A stretch of DNA of 64,000 nt from Intestinimonas massiliensis (ex Afouda et al. 2020) (GTDB lineage: Bacteria; Bacillota; Clostridia; Oscillospirales; Oscillospiraceae): positions 2,217,025-2,281,024 of the forward strand of contig NZ_LN869529.1 in NCBI RefSeq assembly GCF_001244995.1, in the 5' to 3' direction. Position 1 is the stretch's first letter. Each line of letters begins with the position of its first letter. This document shows positions 55,992-63,748 of the stretch, one piece after another. Under the pieces are notes generated by a model. It did no database searches, was not told the DNA's origin, and worked only from the letters and a program-made list of their open reading frames with translations. A program made the position numbers and the translations under genes.

Positions 55992-57170
55992 TTAGGCTAC
56001 CAGACGGTACGGTTGTCTGGACTTCTCCAGAGCGAAGATGAGCCGTACCAGTTTCTTGGCCGCGTGGGAGATTGCAACATTGTAATGCTTGCCTTCCGCT
56101 CGTTTCTTGGCAAGGTAAGACGCAAAGGCCGGGTCCCATAAGCAGACATACTTGGTGGCGTTGTAAATGGCGTAGCGAAGGTATCTGGAGCCGCGTTTTT
56201 CCATGTGCGGATAGCAGTTCTTGAGCTGTCCGGATTGGTAGGTCGATGGTGAAAGCCCTGCATAGGCAAGCAGCTTGTCGGGAGATTCAAAGCGGGAGAA
56301 GTCCCCAACCTCGGCAAGGATCATAGCCCCCATGCGACAGCCAATGCCCGGAATGGTCGTGATCGGAGAGTGCAGTTCATCCATCATAGCTTGGATTTCT
56401 GTTTCGATTTCCTCAATTTCAGCGTCCAGTTCCCGGATAAGCCGGATGGTATGCTGCAATTCGAGGGACTTGGCAGGCATTCTGGAGCCTATGGAATTCC
56501 TGGCAGCATCCCGGATGTCCAGGGCCATGTCCCGCCCGTAACGGCCTCTGGAGGCGTCAGTCAAAAGGGATTTCAGTCGTGTCAGGTGCGCCCCGGCGAT
56601 CTGAACGGCGCCAGGGAACTCTTCCAGCAAGGCATAGACAGAAGCCCCATGGAGGGACGGTACCAGATTTTCCAACTCTGGGAACAGGATGCAGACCAGC
56701 CTGGAAACAGAGCATTTCAGTTTGGCTCGTTCTTTCACCTTGTCGAAACGGTATCTTGTGAGTGACTTTAGCTCCTCATTGTGGTATGCTGTGTCTGTGT
56801 AGGGCTTGAGGCCTACATCGGACAGAAGCATAGCTGCAATCGTTCGTGCATCCACACGGTCAGTCTTTGTCTTTCTTAAGCTGAGACTTTTCCTGTAGAG
56901 ATTGGTGCGCAAAGGGTTCAAGACATAGGTGGCCAGACCGTTGTCAAGAAGAAACCCAAGGATGTTGTAGCTGTAATGTCCGGTCGCCTCAAGCCCTACT
57001 CTTATTTTGTCCTGGGATGTGGTGCAGTCCCGGATTTTCTGAAGCAGGCAGGTAAAACCATCCATGTTGTTGGGAATGGTGAACACATCTGCCAGGACTT
57101 CACCTTCCGAGTTGAGAATGAAGCAGTCGTGCTTGTCCTTTGAGACATCAATGCCAACAGAAACTACCAT
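55992..57170 (-). CDS. IS110-family transposase (DEDD recombinase)
   Basis: 392 residues. The N-terminal RuvC-like DEDD domain has IDVSKDKHD (D8), GLEATGHY (E61) and KTDRVDA (D104, D107). The C-terminal transposase_20 domain is TTIPGIGCRMGAMILAEVG followed by LLAYAGLSPSTYQSG, which holds the catalytic serine. Length is normal and no frameshift is seen, so it may be active. ATG 57170 follows GGAGGT at 7 bp. Confidence 0.93.
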   Translation of the reverse strand: MVVSVGIDVSKDKHDCFILNSEGEVLADVFTIPNNMDGFTCLLQKIRDCTTSQDKIRVGLEATGHYSYNILGFLLDNGLATYVLNPLRTNLYRKSLSLRKTKTDRVDARTIAAMLLSDVGLKPYTDTAYHNEELKSLTRYRFDKVKERAKLKCSVSRLVCILFPELENLVPSLHGASVYALLEEFPGAVQIAGAHLTRLKSLLTDASRGRYGRDMALDIRDAARNSIGSRMPAKSLELQHTIRLIRELDAEIEEIETEIQAMMDELHSPITTIPGIGCRMGAMILAEVGDFSRFESPDKLLAYAGLSPSTYQSGQLKNCYPHMEKRGSRYLRYAIYNATKYVCLWDPAFASYLAKKRAEGKHYNVAISHAAKKLVRLIFALEKSRQPYRLVA

Positions 57171-57371
57171 GATAAAACCTCCAACGGTAAGATTGTGATG
57201 CTGCTCCACAGAACACTTTGCTCTTGTAGCCTTGTTCCACATAAACCGTCTGGCGGTATTTAACTGATTAACAAAACTGCAAAGGGCTGTGGTTGGAACC
57301 TTTCTTAAACCATCTTCTGGTAGGAGGACAACACCAATCCACAGCATCCCTTACAGTGTAGCACATAGCCC
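57171..57371 (-). ncRNA. Candidate bridge RNA region of the IS110 element
   Basis: About 200 non-coding bases lie directly 5' of the transposase, the place where IS110 family members (for example IS621) encode a ~170-nt bridge RNA with target- and donor-binding loops. No fold was computed, so limits and loops are not defined. This is inferred from family and position only. Confidence 0.4.
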
Positions 57372-57422
57372 TTGGAGAGGGGCTCTAATAACTACTACTT
57401 TATAATACAAGGAGGACCGTGT

Positions 57423-57710
57423 ATGAACGTGGAACAGAGGATCGAGGCTATTCTAGAGGAAAAGGTGCGCCCCATGCTGCGCAGCCATGGGGGCGAGGTG
57501 CGCTTGGACGGGTATGCGGATGGAGTCGTGTCGGTGGAATTGCTGGGGGCCTGCTCCGGCTGTCCCTCCGCTGATCTGAGCACGCGGGGGCTGATTGAAG
57601 ATATCCTGCGGGCAGAGGTGCCGGAGGTAACGAGTGTGGAACTGACCCAGGCGGTAGACCCCGAGCTGCTGGCTTTTGCCCGTAAGCTGTTGGGCCATGA
57701 AACGGACTAA
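57423..57710 (+). CDS. NifU C-terminal-domain iron-sulfur scaffold protein
   Basis: 95 residues. Nfu-type domain with the CxxC cluster site C44-S-G-C47 in LLGACSGCPSAD. Carries [4Fe-4S] clusters to target proteins. Starts with ATG 57423, 7 bp after AAGGAGG. It lies just beyond the IS110 element and is followed by a terminator that it shares with the displaced tRNA half. Confidence 0.9.
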   Translation: MNVEQRIEAILEEKVRPMLRSHGGEVRLDGYADGVVSVELLGACSGCPSADLSTRGLIEDILRAEVPEVTSVELTQAVDPELLAFARKLLGHETD

Positions 57711-57727
57711 GTCGTTTCAACTGCAAT

Positions 57728-57761
57728 AAAAACGCTCACATCAAACGATGTGAGCGTTTTT
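57728..57761. terminator. Bidirectional terminator (nifU-like gene / original tRNA-Thr)
   Basis: 15-bp stem AAAAACGCTCACATC / GATGTGAGCGTTTTT with AAAC loop. It ends the nifU-like gene and, on the minus strand, lies just after the displaced 3' half of tRNA-Thr, so it was probably that tRNA operon's original terminator. Confidence 0.88.
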
Positions 57762-57762
57762 A

Positions 57763-57807
57763 TGGAGCTGCTGGGCAGATTCGAACTGCCGACCTCATCC
57801 TTACCAA
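57763..57807 (-). other. Displaced 3' half of tRNA-Thr (distal attachment site)
   Basis: Reads on the minus strand from the anticodon loop (TTGGTAAGG) through the T arm to CCA. Its acceptor strand CAGCAGC pairs perfectly with the 5' GCTGCTG of the tRNA-Thr gene at 62863-62938. The last 17 bp (57791-57807) are identical to 62891-62907. It is the original 3' end pushed away by integration; alone it cannot form a tRNA. Confidence 0.88.
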
Positions 57808-57920
57808 CTGATTGAGGGCCTTCCAACCCTTAATTTTTAACACTTTCCAGTCCTATTTGCTCTGAAAATATGAACTATTCCGTCTTCTTGTGTCCATTAT
57901 TTCCGCCCGCTCGTTTCCTC

Positions 57921-57942
57921 GTGTGGGTCAGGGTGTGGGTCA
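57921..57942. repeat. GTGTGGGTCA direct repeats, left arm
   Basis: Two identical 10-mers with 12-bp periodicity, about 114 bp inside the left attachment core. The same 10-mer occurs near the right end. Probable integrase arm-binding sites. Confidence 0.65.
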
Positions 57943-58061
57943 ATCAAAGAACACTTTAATGGTATATGATAGATGCCTTTTGCGATCAACTCAGATTTTG
58001 CGTAGCAGTAAACAAAAAAGCGTCTACCCCAAATGCCAAACCCGTCACATCACGCTTTCAT

Positions 58062-58090
58062 TAGACAAACTGGTTTTCAAATGCTATAAT
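58062..58090 (+). promoter_or_regulatory. Promoter of the element's first gene
   Basis: TAGACA and TATAAT with 17-bp spacing in AT-rich DNA, 86 bp before the ATG at 58176. Confidence 0.65.
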
Positions 58091-58175
58091 TTAATAAAAT
58101 TGTTGTAGGTTTATGCTTGATGAACACATTGCATCAAGCAAGTAGAACAGAACCGTAAAAAACGGAGGAATTATA

Positions 58176-58481
58176 ATGGATACAGCAGGTCTTGTGCTCG
58201 AACTGCTGAAACAGAAATGCACGATTACTCCTTTAGAGCAGGACATTCTCGATACATACCATGAGTTGAGCAAAAATCCTTTTAGCCGAGACTCTGCAAT
58301 CAAAAAGATTACTGAAAACAACATAAATCACCCTGATATTTTCATGGCAATAGCCACAAGTCCCACTACAGTGCTGAAACCTTGGAATACTGTTCCGGAT
58401 GAAGATGTATGCTCTAACCTGACGAGCCAGTTTGAATCATTGGTAAAAAAGGAGTTGGAGGTGTTGAAGGGTGGCCAATAA
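58176..58481 (+). CDS. Hypothetical protein upstream of the Mod remnant, 101 aa
   Basis: No family recognised. Soluble, mostly helical in appearance. GGAGG is placed well before the ATG. Its stop lies 11 bp inside the methyltransferase gene, so the two were a unit. AT-rich relative to the chromosome. Possibly an accessory of the restriction-modification locus (inference from position). Confidence 0.65.
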   Translation: MDTAGLVLELLKQKCTITPLEQDILDTYHELSKNPFSRDSAIKKITENNINHPDIFMAIATSPTTVLKPWNTVPDEDVCSNLTSQFESLVKKELEVLKGGQ

Positions 58482-59652
58482 GCTGGAACTGACATGGTAT
58501 GGCAAGGACGAACCTATTAAAGTGGAACCGCGTCTGCTGATTGAAAACACGGCGCTGTCCAATACCGCCTTTGACTCTAACACGGAGAATATGCTGATTC
58601 ACGGGGACAATCTCCTTGCCTTAAAAGCATTAGAGAAAAAGTTTGCCGGGCAGGTAAAGTGTATCTATATTGACCCACCGTATAACACTGGTTCGGCGTT
58701 TGAAAAATATGATGACAATATGGAACATAGCATTTGGCTGAGCCTGATGAAAGCACGACTTGAAATTTTACGCCTATTACTCCACATAAACGGGACAATA
58801 TGGATGCGAAACTTTTTTCCACTCGTTATGACCATACCCTTGTTTATGCGAGAAATATTGAACAAGTTTTGATTAACCAAGTTAAAACAGATGAGATTCC
58901 CGAACACTACAATAGGAAAGATGGGAATGGCCGGCAATATTATTTAAAGCCGCTTAGAGCAATGGGGAAAAATGATGCCCGGGAAGCTCGTCCAAATTTG
59001 TACTATGCCATGATTGCGCCCGATGGAACAGAAGTGTATCCTATTCGCACAGATGGTAGTGATGGCAATTGGCGTTGGTCTCAGGAGAAAGTTCGGGCAA
59101 ATCCAGACTTAATCGAGTGGGTCAATGGTAGAAACGGATGGTCACCATACTATAAGATTTATGCAGACGAACATTCCTCTCGCCCGCCTGAAACTCTATG
59201 GAGTTTCCAATTTGCGGGCAGTAACAGAAATGCAAAAGCTGAAATAAAAGCCTTGTTTGAAGGCGATAAATCTTTTGACACGCCGAAGCCTGAGAGACTT
59301 GCAGAGGTTATTCTTGGCATTGGCTCTAACCCCGGCGACCTTGTGCTGGACAGTTTTCTCGGTTCCGGTACCACCGCCGCTGTTGCCCACAAGATGGGCC
59401 GCCGGTATATCGGCGTTGAGATGGGCGACCATGCCTACACCCACTGCAAACTGCGGCTGGACAAGGTGATTGCCGGTGAGGATAACGGCGGCATTACAAA
59501 GTCCCAAAACTGGCAAGGCGGCGGAGGCTACCGCTTCTACGAGCTGGCCCCCACGCTCATCAATGAAGACGCTTTCGGAGAGGCGGTCATCAATCCAGAT
59601 TACAGCGCCGACGCATTAGCGGCGGCAGTCGCCTTACATGAAGGCTTTACCT
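58471..59652 (+). pseudogene. Type III-like Mod DNA adenine methyltransferase, disrupted
   Basis: First segment (GTG 58471): MANKLELTWYGKDEPIK, then DNLLALKALEKKFAG and catalytic motif IV IDPPYNTGSAF. Homology jumps near 58800, where the frame shifts. The second frame continues with MDAKLFSTRYDHTLVYARN through motif I DSFLGSGTTAAVA and GRRYIGVEMG. Compared with Mod proteins about 40-50 residues (including the SIDDNE-type segment) are missing at the junction, and the C-terminal part after HEGFTYA (about 59650) is replaced by unrelated sequence. No Res gene. Catalytic motifs survive, but the protein is split, so it is very likely inactive. Confidence 0.85.
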
Positions 59653-59853
59653 ATGCTGCATTTCCTGGCCAGCTATCCCGGGCAGGTATTTACACGGGAA
59701 CAGCTCTATACCCGGATCTGGGGATGCGACAGCGATTTCAATGTGGATGAGTCGGTGCGCTCTCACATCAAGTTTCTGCGGAGAAAACTGGCTTCCTCCG
59801 GCAAAGACTACATCCAGACCGTCTGGGGGATCGGCTACCGCTTCGCGCCGTAG
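59650..59853 (+). pseudogene. Fragment of an OmpR-family response regulator (winged helix only)
   Basis: About 65 codons encode a C-terminal OmpR/PhoB DNA-binding domain: LHFLASYPGQVFTREQLYTR, SVRSHIKFLRRKL, QTVWGIGYRFAP. The receiver domain and start are gone; the fragment is fused out of frame to the end of the Mod remnant. No ribosome site. Confidence 0.8.
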
Positions 59854-59909
59854 AGGCAGGACACAGCATCAAAAATTGCCCTGTGGTAAACAAAAGGGAG
59901 GATGATTTA

Positions 59910-60617
59910 TTGGCGGGCAGATGGATCTGTGCGGGATACTACCGGCGCTATGACGGCAAGGTCGTCTATGTCATTTCCCTGGCCACGGACTCCGACAACG
60001 GCGAGGAAACGGTCATCTGGACCACCTACCCCTTCGCGGATGTCCCCAGGTACTACACCTCCAACAAAAAGTCTTTTTGTGCTTTTGTGGAGGTGAGCGG
60101 GGAGAGACGGGCCAAGTACAAGCGGCTGACCAACATGAAGATCTCAGAGGCCGCCATCGAGCGGTTGGAGGATGAGGGATTCTGGGGGCCGGTGCGCAAA
60201 AGTCCGCCCCGGCAGATGGATGAAGAATATGACTCCCGAGAGTATCAGCAGGCCGCCAACTACCACGCATACGCCAAGGAGCTCTGCGAGAACTACAGCT
60301 TCGATTCGCAAAAGTATCGCTTTTGTGTAAACCAAAAGCGGTATGCTGCCATTACCAAAAGCGATTTCGGTAAACTGAAGGAAGATTTGTGTTTTCTGGA
60401 CAACGCTCTGAAAACAGTTCTGGCGGACTACCGGGATTACTTTCGGGAGCGGTTTGTAGACGGCCTCTCCATTCGCAAGTACGCATCTGCCCATCTACTC
60501 AACCGGGGCAGCGTGGATTACCTGCAAAAGAAGTTCCTCTCCGCCCTGGCACATCTGTTGAAGGAGCGGGACGAGGCGGAGGGCAAATGCCGCCTGCGGA
60601 AACCAGTAAAATTTTGA
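59910..60617 (+). CDS. Hypothetical protein with sigma-like C-terminal HTH, 235 aa
   Basis: Residues 1-70 contain a beta-rich segment (WICAGYYRRYDGKVVYVISLA). The C-terminal third looks like a sigma-70 region-4-type or RinA-like helix-turn-helix (FRERFVDGLSIRKYASAHLL, SVDYLQKKFLSALAHLL). Such proteins occur in clostridial integrative elements as regulators. Starts with TTG 59910, 8 bp after GGGAGG; GTG 59883 is an in-frame alternative without a site. A terminator follows. Confidence 0.68.
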   Translation: MAGRWICAGYYRRYDGKVVYVISLATDSDNGEETVIWTTYPFADVPRYYTSNKKSFCAFVEVSGERRAKYKRLTNMKISEAAIERLEDEGFWGPVRKSPPRQMDEEYDSREYQQAANYHAYAKELCENYSFDSQKYRFCVNQKRYAAITKSDFGKLKEDLCFLDNALKTVLADYRDYFRERFVDGLSIRKYASAHLLNRGSVDYLQKKFLSALAHLLKERDEAEGKCRLRKPVKF

Positions 60618-60633
60618 ATTTACCCAGTCTCAA

Positions 60634-60670
60634 ACGGAGCGTCTGCTGATAAAGCAGGCGCTCCGTTTTT
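60634..60670 (+). terminator. Terminator of the HTH gene
   Basis: Stem ACGGAGCGtCTGCT / AGCAGgCGCTCCGT with one bulge position, then TTTTT. Two TGTCAAAAG direct repeats follow at about 60672-60691. Confidence 0.8.
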
Positions 60671-60818
60671 CTGTCAAAAGTGTGTCAAAAGGATACATTT
60701 TCCGCAATAGAAAACAGAGAGTCAAAACGAGCGGACGAATGAGAGTATGTCAGTTCTATGTTGCGTGATAAGGGTCCTCGGCTTAAAGAAGAGAGGATAA
60801 GATTTGGAGGTTGGCATT

Positions 60819-61028
60819 ATGAAAGAATCTACCTACAAAAACTACGATGACCTGCCGCTGTTTCTCAATGCGGAAATGATGGCAAAAGTACTGGGAGTAT
60901 CCCCATCGTCAGGCTATGAGCTGATGCACGAGTCGGGCTTCCCGGTGCTGAAGATTGGTAGCCGCATGGTAGTACCCAAGGAGCAGTTTATCCAATGGGT
61001 GAATGAGCACACAGGAGGTGGACAATGA
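60819..61028 (+). CDS. Excisionase/helix-turn-helix domain protein
   Basis: 69 residues, the MerR-like HTH_17 form used by excisionases: LPLFLNAEMMAKVLGVSPSS, then FPVLKIGSRMVVPKEQFIQWV. In related elements it directs the integrase toward excision. GGAGG is 8 bp before ATG 60819. Overlaps the next gene by 4 bp (ATGA). Confidence 0.85.
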   Translation: MKESTYKNYDDLPLFLNAEMMAKVLGVSPSSGYELMHESGFPVLKIGSRMVVPKEQFIQWVNEHTGGGQ

Positions 61029-61432
61029 AGTACGGCAATTACAGGAATGGTTTCTTCCTGCCCAATGAGATTTTTCTCTGGGGACTGAACGCTGGTGGTT
61101 TGGCCGTGTATAGTTTCCTGCGGCGGTGCGAGAATCGCAAGACCCACCAGTGCTGGCCAAGCTGCAAAACTATCGGGAAGGCAGTGAACATGAGCGGGAA
61201 CACCGTGCGCAAGTACATCCGTCAACTGGAGGAACGTGGCATCATTACCACCGAGCCGACTGAGGTCACCACCAAGACAGGAGAAAAACGCAACGGGAAT
61301 CTGCGCTTCACTCTCCGCCCCATCCAGGAGATGATCGACGAACACTACGCCCGCCAGATGAAAGAATTGGAATTGGCGGCGGAGCGGCAGCGGGTGGCAC
61401 AACTCCTGGCAGAGCGGGAAAGCCCCGCTTGA
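61025..61432 (+). CDS. Helix-turn-helix protein (replication-initiator-like)
   Basis: 135 residues. A winged-helix DNA-binding domain spans about 25-90 (GLAVYSFLRRCENRKTHQCW, SCKTIGKAVNMSGNTVRKYI, LEERGIITTEPTE). Similar small proteins lie between excisionase and relaxase or replication genes in Tn916/Tn1549-like elements. Translationally coupled to the excisionase. Appears complete. Confidence 0.78.
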   Translation: MKYGNYRNGFFLPNEIFLWGLNAGGLAVYSFLRRCENRKTHQCWPSCKTIGKAVNMSGNTVRKYIRQLEERGIITTEPTEVTTKTGEKRNGNLRFTLRPIQEMIDEHYARQMKELELAAERQRVAQLLAERESPA

Positions 61433-62001
61433 CCGCCTGTGAGCCACTGTGCGGGCCTTTAACCGGCAGGGCAACACCCCCGCCGTGCACTGGCTGGCTT
61501 TCAACGCCGTGTTGGGGCTGTGTGCCGGAAATTGAAAGAGCAAAGGAGTAAGAGGTTTTCACCCCACCAAAGGGTGAACCGAGGGGTCGAAAATAGTGCA
61601 GGATAAAGGCCGGGGGTCGCTTGCGACCCCCGGCCGGGCCACACCGCCCCGCAACGCGGGGCGGGACAACGGTTTGCGAGATTTGCAGGGTGGGGATCAT
61701 AGGTGGTCGGTTTGGCTCACTTCGGGGGTCACGAGTGGTCGGAATTGGAGGATTGCGCCCTCAAAGCCGCATGAAATCAGGGCTGTAAAGGTGAACCTGC
61801 GGGGTTCACCTCGGGGATAGCGGTCGTTTTTGGCATAGATTCAGGATACCAGGTCTCAGTGCGACATCCATCAAAAATTGCGCCGCAAAACAAAGAAAAA
61901 GACCCCGAAAAAATGTGAATTGTTTGATAACTCTGCGCCGTGCCCCTGGATAGTTTTCTCTTTCTGCGGTATGTTGTGTCGTTACAAAGGAGGCGAGCAC
62001 C
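61433..62001. other. 569-bp non-coding region with two strong hairpins
   Basis: No gene recognised. Holds a 13-bp inverted repeat GGCCGGGGGTCGC / GCGACCCCCGGCC (61608-61635), a second, CCGCCCCGC / GCGGGGCGG (61644-61664), and an AGGTGAACC / GGTTCACCT pair (about 61789-61811), plus a further GGTGAACC at about 61573. Could be remains of an origin of transfer or replication, or attenuators before the integrase gene. Confidence 0.5.
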
Positions 62002-62682
62002 ATGGCAAAGAAGCGAGCCAACGGCGAGGGAAATATCAGAAAAAGGAAGGATGGCCGGTGGGAGGGGCGGTACACCGCCGGATATGACGCCAAGACTGGC
62101 AAGCGGATTATCAAGAATGTGCTGGGTAAAACCCAAGGGGAGGTCAAGGAAAAACTCAAGAAAGCGCTTGAAGAAACCAACGGTTTAGACGTCAGCAGAG
62201 CAGCGGATGAGTACACCGTGGCAAGCTGGCTGCGGACGTGGTATGAACTCTACGCCAAGCCCAACGTCCGCAATCCGGACAGAAGCTTGGAGCTTACAAG
62301 ACCCAAGACAGAGAATTCGGTTCGGCTGGTGTCTATCCCTCAAACTGCGGTAGATCTGCTGGTCCAAGAACATGCCCGGCATCCAGATAATCCGTATATG
62401 TTCCCCTCTCCCCTCACCGGAGAGTTGTACCACCCGGACAGCGTGGTAAACCTTCACAAGAAGATCCTGAAGGACGCCGGACTGCCTCACATTAGGTTTC
62501 ATGATTTGCGGCATACCTTCGCCACCACAGCCCTGCAAAACGGCGTGGACGTGAAAACGGTATCCTCTATGCTGGGGCACTTTGATGCAGGCTTCACTCT
62601 CCGCACCTACACTCACGCCACAAGGCAAAAGCAGGACGAAGCCGCCCAGACCATGGGAATCTTCATGGAACAGGTCATGTAA
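62002..62682 (+). CDS. Tyrosine recombinase/integrase with large internal deletion
   Basis: 226 residues against ~390 for full-length relatives. The N-terminal arm-binding AP2-like domain is intact (MAKKRANGEGNIRKRKDGRW). The C-terminal catalytic part keeps HDLRHTFATTALQNGVDVKT (His-x-x-Arg) and nucleophile Tyr in LRTYTHATRQKQ. Between them an in-frame gap after AKPNVRNP removes ~150 residues: the core-binding domain and the first catalytic Arg (GLRKGE region). It is therefore very probably unable to recombine. AAAGGAGG precedes ATG 62002. It lies at the tRNA-proximal end, the usual integrase place. Confidence 0.88.
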   Translation: MAKKRANGEGNIRKRKDGRWEGRYTAGYDAKTGKRIIKNVLGKTQGEVKEKLKKALEETNGLDVSRAADEYTVASWLRTWYELYAKPNVRNPDRSLELTRPKTENSVRLVSIPQTAVDLLVQEHARHPDNPYMFPSPLTGELYHPDSVVNLHKKILKDAGLPHIRFHDLRHTFATTALQNGVDVKTVSSMLGHFDAGFTLRTYTHATRQKQDEAAQTMGIFMEQVM

Positions 62683-62755
62683 CGCAGAAGAAAAACAGGC
62701 ACACCGGGCGGGTCATCCCATCCGGTGCGCTTGAATCCTTTCCAGCCCTTTCGGC

Positions 62756-62805
62756 GTGTGGGTCACGGTGTGGGTCAGGCGGTTGACCCACATTTTGACC
62801 CACAC
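62756..62805. repeat. GTGTGGGTCA repeats in both orientations, right arm
   Basis: Direct copies at 62756-62765 and 62768-62777, a 9/10 inverted copy at 62784-62793 and a perfect inverted copy (TGACCCACAC) at 62796-62805. They lie between the integrase stop and the tRNA. Probable arm-type integrase sites, matching the left end. Confidence 0.7.
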
Positions 62806-62827
62806 AGAAAATCGGAATTCGCAACAA

Positions 62828-62861
62828 AAAACACCTGAAATCCGAAAATTTCAGGTGTTTT
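62828..62861 (-). terminator. Terminator after tRNA-Thr, supplied by the element
   Basis: 14-bp stem AAAACACCTGAAAT / ATTTCAGGTGTTTT with a 6-nt loop. The arms are nearly the same as those of the terminator at 23548-23584. Confidence 0.88.
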
Positions 62862-62862
62862 C

Positions 62863-62938
<76 letters not shown>

Positions 62939-62964
62939 ATATGAGGCGCGATTGCACCCCACGA

Positions 62965-63041
<77 letters not shown>

Positions 63042-63079
63042 ATCTTTTGTATAGGACACAGCGTAGTGCTGTTTCTCTC

Positions 63080-63155
63080 TGGCAGGGGCAGAAGGAATCG
63101 AACCCTCGGCACGCGGTTTTGGAGACCGCTGCTCTACCTGCTGAGCTATACCCCT
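63080..63155 (-). tRNA. tRNA-Trp (CCA)
   Basis: 76-nt cloverleaf starting AGGGGTATAGC, anticodon loop CTCCAAA (CCA), 3' CCA encoded. Confidence 0.93.
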
Positions 63156-63158
63156 ATG

Positions 63159-63235
63159 TGGTGGGCCTTCGGGGACTCGAACCCGGGACCGGCCGGTTAT
63201 GAGCCGGCTGCTCTAACCAACTGAGCTAAAGGCCC
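63159..63235 (-). tRNA. tRNA-Ile2 (CAT, lysidine type)
   Basis: 77 nt, GGGCCTTTAGC start, anticodon loop CTCATAA (CAT). The D-arm and anticodon arm (AGCTCAGTTGGTTAGAGC, GGCTCATAACC) match the B. subtilis Ile-CAU tRNA closely, so it is more likely the TilS-modified isoleucine tRNA than a methionine tRNA. Confidence 0.8.
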
Positions 63236-63304
63236 ATCTGCCGTGTTCCGTGTTTGATACAAATGGGGCTTGCCGTCACGGCTACGTGGCGGCAAGCCGC
63301 TTCA

Positions 63305-63380
63305 TGGCTCCCCAAGTTGGACTCGAACCAACGACCCTGCGGTTAACAGCCGCATGCTCTACCGACTGAGCTATTGAGGA
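63305..63380 (-). tRNA. tRNA-Asn (GTT)
   Basis: 76-nt cloverleaf, anticodon loop CTGTTAA (GTT), CCA encoded. Confidence 0.93.
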
Positions 63381-63385
63381 ATATG

Positions 63386-63425
63386 AAAGAAGGTCTGGTC
63401 TGGTCAGACCAGACCTTCTTTTTTG
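63386..63425 (-). terminator. Hairpin between 5S rRNA and tRNA-Asn
   Basis: 17-bp perfect arms (AAAGAAGGTCTGGTCTG and its complement) with a 2-nt loop. T runs are part of the stem on both strands. It could end the rRNA transcript partly, with tRNAs beyond it read through. Confidence 0.7.
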
Positions 63426-63426
63426 T

Positions 63427-63541
<115 letters not shown>

Positions 63542-63670
63542 TTACTCTTCTTCGAAAAGAAAAGTAAGCAAAAGAAACTTTCAAAAACTTTCTTCTCCTT
63601 ACCGTTCTTCTCAACGATAAGATATTATATTCATTTAAGAGGAAATGTCAAGGAAAACATTCTAAAAAAC
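63542..63670. other. AT-rich spacer between 5S and tRNA-Glu
   Basis: About 130 bp of AT-rich DNA, no gene recognised. Probably rRNA-operon spacer with processing signals. Confidence 0.5.
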
Positions 63671-63745
63671 TGGTGACCCGTGCGGGAATCGAACCCACGT
63701 TTGCGGCGTGAGAGGCCGCCGTCTTAACCGCTTGACCAACGGGCC
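63671..63745 (-). tRNA. tRNA-Glu (CTC)
   Basis: 75-nt cloverleaf, anticodon loop CTCTCAC (CTC), CCA encoded. Located between 23S and 5S. Confidence 0.92.
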
Positions 63746-63748
63746 GCT

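Larger units (their letters stand above)
55850..57371 (-). mobile_element. IS110-family insertion sequence (ends approximate)
   Basis: An IS110-type transposase flanked by non-coding ends: about 200 bp upstream of its start (57171-57371) and ~140 bp beyond its stop (55850-55991). IS110 elements lack terminal inverted repeats, and none was seen. The long end upstream of the transposase is where the family encodes its bridge RNA. It lies between trmO and a nifU-like gene. Exact ends would need comparison with an empty site or other copies. Confidence 0.75.
57808..58175. other. Left end of the element, non-coding
   Basis: About 370 bp with no convincing gene. An open frame at 57890-58108 has no ribosome site or recognisable product. 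It contains two GTGTGGGTCA repeats (57921-57930, 57933-57942) and a promoter at 58062-58090. Sequence near 57855-57942 partly resembles the right end (CTTTCCAG followed by the repeats). Confidence 0.6.

Noticed and set aside
57890..58108. 72-codon open frame in the element's left end
   Set aside because: No ribosome site, no recognisable product, and it runs through the GTGTGGGTCA repeats, which look like binding sites.
61608..61664. CRISPR-like repeats
   Set aside because: These are two different inverted repeats, not evenly spaced direct repeats with spacers. No cas gene is present.
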